From Cadophora sp. MPI-SDFR-AT-0126 (lineage: Eukaryota > Ascomycota > Leotiomycetes > Helotiales > Ploettnerulaceae): DNA of 64,000 bases. Under the pieces are notes generated by a model. That model saw nothing but the letters and a program-made list of their open reading frames with translations, did not search any database and was not told where the DNA came from. The translations under genes and the position numbers were made by a program. The stretch's first letter is position 1; each line of letters opens with the position of its first letter. The stretch is from NCBI GenBank assembly GCA_020747065.1, contig JAGMVK010000003.1:186001-250000 (forward strand). Reading direction: 5' to 3'. Below are positions 56,391 through 64,000 of the stretch, one piece after another.

Positions 56391-59055
56391 TTTCGAAGAA
56401 ATTGAAGTCAGAAATCTGTCAGGCTGTTAAGAACTGATTGGACTTTAGGTAGATATAGATCACCATATGGAACGGTGTTCTGCCCGATCTCGCTAGAACA
56501 GGCGTGGATTGCGGCATCTGCAGACACACTCGCGTTATCACACGGCTTGTCCATGCATAGTCCTTCTCGGCGAAAAGCCTATCAAGCATCAAAGACTGCA
56601 TTTTGAGCTCCACTGGAGATAATGATGGCCATTTACCAGTTCTTCTTGCATCCGTCCTTGTATTCTGGTTGCATGATCTTATCTCCATGTCGTGGATCGT
56701 CGTTCAAGGTCACCACCCCACTTCTGGATATCCAATCGATAGCAATAGCGCAGAATACCAAGATAAGTATGCTATCGAAAGTAGCATGATATATTTGAGG
56801 GGTCCTGAGATAAAGGTACAGTACAAGATAAGAATTATCGGGCAAGGAAAGGTGCAGAGAGATTGAGGGGAAGTTCAATTTTAGAAAGTAAAAATTCACA
56901 ACAACTTTTGGCATATCCGAAAGAAGCCATGAATGACAATTTTGTACGGAGCAATGGTGGATGATTTAAGATTTAAAACTTTAAAATGTCTTTTTACTCA
57001 AAATTTAGAAATGCCTAGAAATGGAATGACGTTGGAGTTGTCCAAAAAGTGGCTGAAAGCTAAAACTTGGGCGATGAAGGCTTGAGAGGCTTGAAGTCTT
57101 GTTTATCAGCACAAGCAACGCCCTCTCGGTTCCTCGGGACCGACATGGGTTGGACGTGCCCGAATCGTCTAGGTCGCTGTTCGGGAATTGGCTTGGCTTT
57201 TGTCGCTCGCGGACTATGGCAACTGTTTCAATATTCTGTGGGTCAGACTTCATGAGGTGAATACCTTCCGGACATAGATCACGATTTTGTTCATCGCCAA
57301 AATTTTTGCTGCCATTAACGGCCTTGCTGTCAACCATTACAAAGTCGCAGCAATTAGAAATGGGTAACAGAATGGTGCCAAGCTCAGCAGAGTACTCCAA
57401 AGGACTAATCCCGAAGCAGAAGTAGTACTTGATGGCTACTCTGTCTGCAAGCAGAGATACATCGATTAATGTCAACCATCCATGGCGTCCTCATCGGCAG
57501 CATAGGAGAGAACTTGGTGGAACCAATTTCGGGATCGAGACTACCTTTATATACCAGACCAAAGGTTCACAGGAAGGGATAAGTGAGATCTTCTGGAGGA
57601 AAGTGAATCAGTCTAGTCTGGCATTGGTACCCCCGTTTGTCTATTGGCGCATCCGTTTAACCCAAAAGCGAACGCGTGATCTGTCTACCCTATAAAATGC
57701 AGCTTAGGAAGTCTTCTGAGCCAGTCAACGCGAGGATACCACAGAGAAGAGCAGATCAGGAAGGGGAAAGCATGTAGAATTACAAAGCAAAGCAGCAGAA
57801 ATCTGATTCAAATGTAATATGTAGAGAAATCTAAGTACCTTTCAACTGTAGGGAATCAGATTTTAAATCGTAGGTAGAACAGGTATAGCATGAACCTACT
57901 GCTGCCAATTCCAGATCTGTAGTCGATATTCAAAGTTGCGTACCCTCTGCAAAGAACACAGAGAGCAGCATCAATGAATTCTTGCATTCTTCAATAATGA
58001 AAACACGATACAGGAATGCGACGGAAAATCTCAGAGACGGACCAAGACATGCAATTTTGATATGTGCAGAAGTAATACAACTGCCAAATATGATGGCATG
58101 GTTGAATGAGTCGGTATTTGAAAGCACATATACCATGAGAAGGAGCAATAAATAGGCTAGTGTATCGATTTGTGAAACAAAAATCATTTTCAAAGCCATG
58201 ATTCACAGTGAATGATGACGAGATAAGGGGTGGCATTTTGGATCCAGGGCGAGATCTACGAGTAATCGTGATCACACTCCGTCGTGACCTGTACACAAGC
58301 TATCCCAGGTGCTTGAAGATTCAATCGAGTAAAGTTAAATATGAGTTTGATTTGTGAACTCGCTCTGAGTGTGCAACGAGATATGACACTGATATTCTTT
58401 GGGTTCCGGACGTAACTTTGTTTGATCTATTGATGCTGCATCCTACTTGTACTCGCTCTATTCGGGAAGTCCGGGAAGTCAGGCATTTGTTCTTCAGGAT
58501 CTTGAAAAACTGGCAGGTCTTCCGTCGGCACTGTCTTGGTCTTCTCGGCAGATATCAGAATACTGCAGTATCTGAAAATGTACGGAGGAGCGTCGCGGGG
58601 GGCGGCCGTTGCAGCAGGTCGAGACTAGAAAGTCTGAACAATCGGCCCCGGTGGTCTTTTATTAAGATAGAAAGATCTTGTCCAAGCATTGATAACCATC
58701 GTGCCTAGAATCCAGTTCTCTGTTGATCAGTCATCTGTAGAGTGTTGAGACTCACCTTCAAGACTCACCTTCAAGACTCCTCCGCGACGCTGTATTCACT
58801 TGAGGTTGAAAAAACCACAGTCTAGCGCGGCGACGAGATATCTCCATCCCAATTTTCTTGTTTCAAGCTCAGCACACTCTCACATCTTTCCACATCACAT
58901 GAAATTACCTCGACCTGAAGAACGACGGCAATTCTAGTCATTTTCATTTGTTGACTCTGGTGAACAGAGCCGAGTATCCCCAGCCAAGAGCCGCTGAAGA
59001 GCCGAAGCACTACACCGCAAGCGCTCTAGTCGTTCGATCTCCCGCAGCCGGAACA
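56391..59055. other. intergenic, no gene supported
   Basis: The MFS promoter (minus) and Ctk3 promoter (plus) fall here. Short frames such as 57005-57475 minus show no domains. CACCTTCAAGACT occurs twice in tandem near 58755-58780. Confidence 0.45.
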
Positions 59056-60233
59056 ATGTCCAGCCATCCCCGAGGTCAAGGACAAGGCTCAACCTCCAGG
59101 TCCAGAGGCAAGAAGAAACACTCAACCACCGCACCCAAGAACACAAATCTCAATCCCTTCGAGCAGCACGAAAACGACTATGACTCCCCATTGATACCCT
59201 CCGCCAATAGCTACGTAGCTGTACCCATCCTCGATCGCGGCCACGGTCACATCGCAAAGGAACTCGTCAATATGGATCCATTCGAAGTGCGCATTCGCTT
59301 TACGCAGCAGCTGGCCAGTCTAAATGCGAGCGTTACTGGTGCGAGTAAGACGGCGCAGTATGCGTTGAAGTATAGGGATCTGGATGAGGATTTACATTCG
59401 TGTATTTTGGAGCAGTTGGAGCGGGTAGGTGATTTTACTTGTCTGGAGGTGTATAACTTCATTGGGGGTGCTTGCCAATTCCCGGGTCTTGCTGCGCTCG
59501 AAGTGGGTGAAGGGAATCAGGCTGCGAGGAGACAAGGAACGAGGATATGCTTGGAGGACTTTCAGCTTCAGAAGATATTGCTAACACCACCTAGGCAGGA
59601 AACTCCATGAACAATCGCGCCAACATAATGTACTTCATTGAGCACCTCTGCGACATGGCTGCCCGCGAGAACCACTACGACTACATCCGGATGATGCAGC
59701 GCGACATCCTCCGCATGGTCGACGCAGTTGCACCTGAAGACGGGTCCGGTGCCGCCAACGTCAAAGTCGTCCGCAAAGTCCTGCAAGGCCTACAAACCAA
59801 ATCCTTCCTCCTCGCGCAAACTGTCTCTGAAATCGAAGAACTCCTCAAAGAGCGCGATACCCTGCCAGATAACATTGGCTTGTCTTCTCCACTCGACCCT
59901 TCTACGCCACTGCAACCGAATTCGAGTGCGAAGAATAAGATGGGTGCGCCGCAGCGGCTGGATAAGAAGCAGATTGAGACGCGGATTGAGGAGGATCGCG
60001 AGAGACATAAGAGGTTGAGGGAGAATATCTGGGCTATTCCGAAGGCTGTACCGGGGAACTCGTTTAATGGTGGGGTGGCCGGTGCGGGTCCGGATGAGTT
60101 TGATAAGCTGTGGGAGGAGACGAGTGACCTTGGGGAGGATGATTTGGAGTTATACCGTGAAGAGGGGGAGGAGAGAAGTAAGGCTTCTGTGGAGTGGACG
60201 GAGGAATTTGCGAAGATGCATTCGGCTGAGTAG
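59056..60233 (+). CDS. CTK3: CTD kinase subunit gamma, Ctk3-like (335 aa)
   Basis: Exons 59056-59424 and 59595-60233 around a 170-nt intron (GTAGGT donor, CTAACACCACCTAG branch and acceptor). The CID-like domain has DPFEVRIRFTQQLASLNASV, then TAQYALKYRDLDEDLHSCIL and, across the intron, NSMNNRANIMYFIEHLCD. The rest holds helical regions and a Glu-rich C-terminus (WTEEFAKMHSAE). In yeast, Ctk3 with the Ctk1 kinase and Ctk2 cyclin forms CTDK-I, which phosphorylates Ser2 of the RNA polymerase II tail. The frame is open upstream to 58948, but 59056 is the first good ATG; the leader reads as untranslated sequence. The intron is longer than others in the window. Confidence 0.92.
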
Positions 60234-63200
60234 CACTCCGGTCTGGGGAGTGATGTTAGGGAGATGGGTATTATGGACTGGATCAAATTTACAGGCGTTC
60301 ATGGAGGCATGGCATGGTTGGTGATTGCATTGCGTGGCGTTGATTAGGATATGAAAGTTGGAACTCCTGCTGTGGAAAAGTGGGACAGGATTTTAATCCT
60401 CCAGACGGGAGACAAATGCAGGAAAATTTACTCAAGAACGCCATAAATTGCAAAAGGAATTGATGGCCAAATATCTTAGTGGACCGTCATGTTAACCATG
60501 TAACTGAGCTCTACACGCACTTGGCATATCTGCAAAACCGCCCTTCAAGTAGTCTATAAAATCTTCAAACTGGGTGGGGAATTTTGATCCTCTGGCGTGC
60601 ATGTCAACTACCCATGGAGTTCACGACCTTTTAGAGAGGGCGATTCCATCTTGCCTGCCAGCTACAGTTTCTCTCTCTCTCCCCACGACATCCGATTGTC
60701 TCCCATCTTGATCATGGCGTTTCCCTCCACTGTTTTAATTTCTAGTTTACGCAAAGCTGCTAAGCCTGAGAAACTACGTCTTGCAGTTGCGCATTTGATG
60801 ATGGCAATGGCAACGGGCTAGGGAATCATGGCAAGTGTCTAGCAAAATGACAGTGGAAATCTGACTTTTTCAAGAGATGCAGATTAGTGCAAGGATTTCG
60901 GCATTGGGTGAGAAGACAGATATGAGAATGGAGTTATGTGTACATCAAAGAAAGAGGTAGAGAATTGCTGTGCACAACGTTTGAGTAGCAGTTTCCTGCC
61001 AGCTCCCAAACACGACATTGCCGTAGAATGTGAAAGATTTCCGTGCGATTGGTGGAATTCTGCCTGCGGTCGTGTATGCTTTTACATTCATATGCCCGAT
61101 GGAGAAACGAGTTATGGGCTTCATACCTTACTCGGCGAGATAGTTCGAACGGTAAATCGGAGAGATGAATAGCTAAGAGGTCCGCTAGCAGGACGGATTT
61201 GTGTTTGAAAGAGAGAGGAGGTGTGAGTTCGTATAAATGCTTGATCGATCTGTAAGGAGAGTTCTTCAGAAGATAATACTCTGGTGTGAGGTTCTGATTA
61301 TTGGAGTGGAGTGAGTGGGCATTGTGTCTCAGTTCCAGAGACTTCTGGAATATTTGTGGTTTGGACATATGTGGGAGAAACCGTCGTTCCCTCTCGACTT
61401 AGATTGATGCCAAGGATTGGTTGCCGGGTTGTTCGAGTCGATGATGTTAAGAATGTGGGAATTTGTGGATGGCAGTCAGAAGGACGATGACAACCGATTT
61501 TCATCGACAGCAACTAGAATCTGAGAAATCGTCCGAAGCAGCTTCTTGATTTCTCTGACATGCTCGATACTTCACCTCGAATCTCCATTATCTCCACCAA
61601 CAATAATTTTCCCGAAGAAAGCTCCCCCTTGTACGCGCTGCATTTCCACATGCTGGCCATTTTTTGCGACCAGTTGGGGCGTCTAGTCTTAGTTGTTGTG
61701 TTCTGGAGCACGCTCAGCAGCCTATTTATGTACTTGTTACACTGCGGGCAATCCAGAACGAGCTTAGCTTTAGTGGGTGAATGGAATATTTGCTGCTGAT
61801 TCGATGAAAAGAGCGGCTCTAGCGAGTGGACCTACCCATGCCTAAGGATGGAGGTATATAAAGGATGCTCATCCTCTCACTTTCTAACCAGAGCATCATT
61901 GTAACGGAGTGTGCTTAGCTCACAGAGCTCTGTGGAGGACCTGATATTGTTGTAGTTCACTTCAGTGACTGATTCATATATGTTTGAATTTACGCAGCTT
62001 GGCTGGTTCTGTAAGTGTGGTACTGTATCCTGTGTTTTGACATATGTACCGTTTTCATTTAGAGTGTGATCAGTTAGGAGACGCGACATGAGGAATGACA
62101 GCACTGCCAGAAGTGACAACAGTCTAGATTGCCAATCCAGGAATGGTAGTGCTGGAGAACGTATAATATTCAGTTTTGCATCGAGATCATCAGCATGTGT
62201 CATTTTGAACGGCTCTCTGGATTGACATTTTGACTGTGTCGTGGAAGGCAGAGACTCCACCCAAAAGTAGTGAATGCTCAGAAATCAGAGTGGTGACCTT
62301 GTCCAAGCTTATTTAGGTTATTACGACGCGATTTATATGCTCGGAGAAAGCAATTGAGGACTGCAGTATGATGGGTGAATGGATTTGGAAGAGATTGTTG
62401 GTGTTTCTATGTGGTTGAAGATGTTAAATCGACCAACGATAATGGACTTCTTCAAATATGGAAGAACCAATTGCTGGATATGTGGCCTGGAACGAGCCTG
62501 GAAAAACAGTATTGATTGGATTCGCACCACTTCGTGACCCAAGTCTGAGTGGCTGTTTGATTTGGCATGCCTGAGAGGAGATGACTGATATAAAATGGCC
62601 TCATGTGTCGGACGTCTTACTGAATCGCGGAAACACAGCCACGAAAGACAAGAAAAGTGCTTTTGTTGCCACAAGTGGATTGATCCGACAATCATACGTA
62701 GCGGGTCTCGGTATTCATGGTTCCAAATTGAAACAGTCTCTTCAATGGCTTCGGATAGACTGCTTGCTTATTTCCCCTGTTGGCCTCAATTTGAGTTCGG
62801 CAGGAGGCATCATTGCTACCAATTGCCGAGTTGATGTCGTCCTGGAATCGTAATGTATCTCCAAAAGCTGTCAGTGATCTGAGATAGGATGGGAAGGGAT
62901 AGACACAAGCCCCGGTAGTAAGCTATACTTCAATTTGCTCTGAAGCAAGAGAATAGGTCGTTGCAAGAACAAGTATAGTTTTCTGATACTCTGGTCGACT
63001 CATGTTAGACAACGGTTTCTTGTTGTCAAAGATTCTGTGGACTTAGGTCACGAAAGCTAAGGGAACGTTATGTAGGGGTTCCATTCTTGCCACTAGATCT
63101 TATCGTATTGATCCGTTCTTGAGTGCACCTTCCAATTCCTCACAGATTTCGAGATTTGAATAAGAAGTGAATCGGCCATGGTTTCCAGAGACGCTAGTCA

Positions 63201-64000
63201 CTTTGCCTCTGGATTTACACTTGTATTAACGTCAGATGGAAAGCCAAGCAGATATAAATTGTGCTCACGATGTCTGATATTTCTCGGCAGAGCCCAAGCC
63301 TTTACAAGCAGAGGAATCCCTGAGAGCCAGATTTTGAGGTATACGAAGCGCATGGTACCTCTCCAGTACTTTTCCTCCCTTGGGACGAGTCGACACACTC
63401 ATGGTCGCGATTGGATCAAAACCTAAACGAATATGATTCTCATACTCATGAGTCGGGGCGCCAACAAAGAGAATAAGTGTTGTGATTTCTGATACTGTTG
63501 TCATGCTTTTGAGTTGAGCTTTTCGCGCGTGCTTGAGATCGCTATCTCATCTGTCGAGTCGGAAAAATATCATCAAAAGTAAATGGAACACGCCGCTGAG
63601 CTCTGCTTGAGGATATGTCTTGAATAGATTCTCTCGCTTTACTAGAACCGCCGTACCTCTTGTACGTTTTTTCCACCAGCGCTATCGAAGATGACTCCCA
63701 ATTAACAATTTGAACCCCCTTAAATACCAAGCACGGATGAACCGACTGAATGCAGAATACTATTATATGTATTCCCTGCGTACTTCGGCTTAGGCATAAG
63801 TTCAATGAGTACATTTCTTGCGACACGCTGGGAAGGGCGGGCTTAAGCGAGCGGAATGGCTTCAGAAGTAAACAACACAGTGAAGAAGCTTCAACAACGC
63901 AATATTAGTACCTTAGCTTTATTAATAGAAATGTTTTTAACAAGAATATCTATAATCTCAGCGTATCACATAAATTGAGCTAGTTCAAAGATGGTGGAAA
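60234..64000. other. right end, no gene supported
   Basis: Many short frames on both strands (for example minus 60934-61368, 61877-62260 and 62333-62695) have no recognisable domain and no convincing splice joins. A short membrane-helix-like segment (RLLSLLAVLSFLMSRLL) occurs in the 61877-62260 frame. This may be a decayed region or species-specific genes that I cannot resolve. Confidence 0.4.

Noticed and set aside
60934..61368. 144-codon minus-strand frame, possibly related to fungal NLR-associated proteins
   Set aside because: A vague resemblance in LSFKHKSVLLADLLAIHLS is not enough for a call.
1..64000. CRISPR arrays, bacterial operons, rRNA genes, LTR retrotransposons
   Set aside because: No regularly spaced repeats, no Shine-Dalgarno/operon layout, no rRNA sequence and no reverse transcriptase or LTR pairs were seen; the DNA is eukaryotic.

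Overview
The window looks like chromosomal DNA of a filamentous ascomycete, and the mix suggests a leotiomycete-like fungus (inference; no ribosomal or mitochondrial marker is present). The evidence is many short introns (about 42-130 nt) with GTAAGT/GTATGT-type donors and CTAAC/CTGAC branch sites, fungal-only families (UstYa-like/DUF3328, HET, NACHT receptor with a SesA-like N-terminus, secreted heme peroxidase, Dal5-type MFS), and conserved single-copy genes (coronin, PDH E1 alpha, Cdc4-type F-box/WD40, Ctk3, ECM15-type UPF0045). I rebuilt gene models by hand by joining reading frames across splice sites with matching phase.

Layout. 1-4 kb: the 3' part of a Trp/Thr/Ser-rich, probably GPI-anchored wall protein (+), then gene-poor DNA. 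4.0-6.05 kb: a piggyBac element with terminal inverted repeats and a transposase (-) interrupted by one stop codon. 6.5-7.7 kb: a secreted, GPI-type PLC-like phosphodiesterase (-). 9.4-11.2 kb: a ~112 bp tandem duplication followed by a Fic-domain protein (+). 11.2-15.3 kb: a decayed HET gene (-) and two paralogous genes for ~92 aa single-pass membrane proteins (-), each apparently starting with a 4-nt first exon. 16.2 kb: an intron-containing tRNA-Val(CAC) (-). 17.0-19.2 kb: coronin (+). 19.9-20.7 kb: UPF0045/ECM15 (-). 21.1 kb: GFA/CENP-V family protein (+). 21.9-22.8 kb: UstYa-like protein (-).

23.6-29.9 kb: a very large gene (+) ending in a CorA-like two-helix membrane module. 31.5-34.7 kb: a NACHT/ankyrin-like STAND receptor (-). 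36.0-37.5 kb: PDA1 (-). 38.9-40.3 kb: a ZIP transporter (+). 44.4-46.7 kb: a Cdc4-like F-box/WD40 protein (+) behind a long repeat-rich leader. 48.4-50.6 kb: a secreted heme peroxidase with a long C-terminal extension (-). 54.4-56.4 kb: a Dal5/Tna1-type MFS transporter (-). 59.0-60.2 kb: Ctk3 (+). 60.2-64.0 kb: no gene I can support.

The housekeeping genes form an ordinary collinear background. The accessory material (piggyBac, HET remnant, NACHT receptor, Fic, membrane-protein pair, UstYa-like, peroxidase) lies between them and does not form an obvious biosynthetic cluster. The most unusual items are the membrane-protein pair with micro first exons, the nearly intact piggyBac transposase with a single nonsense codon, the very large CorA-like fusion, and the HET gene with a broken splice acceptor.
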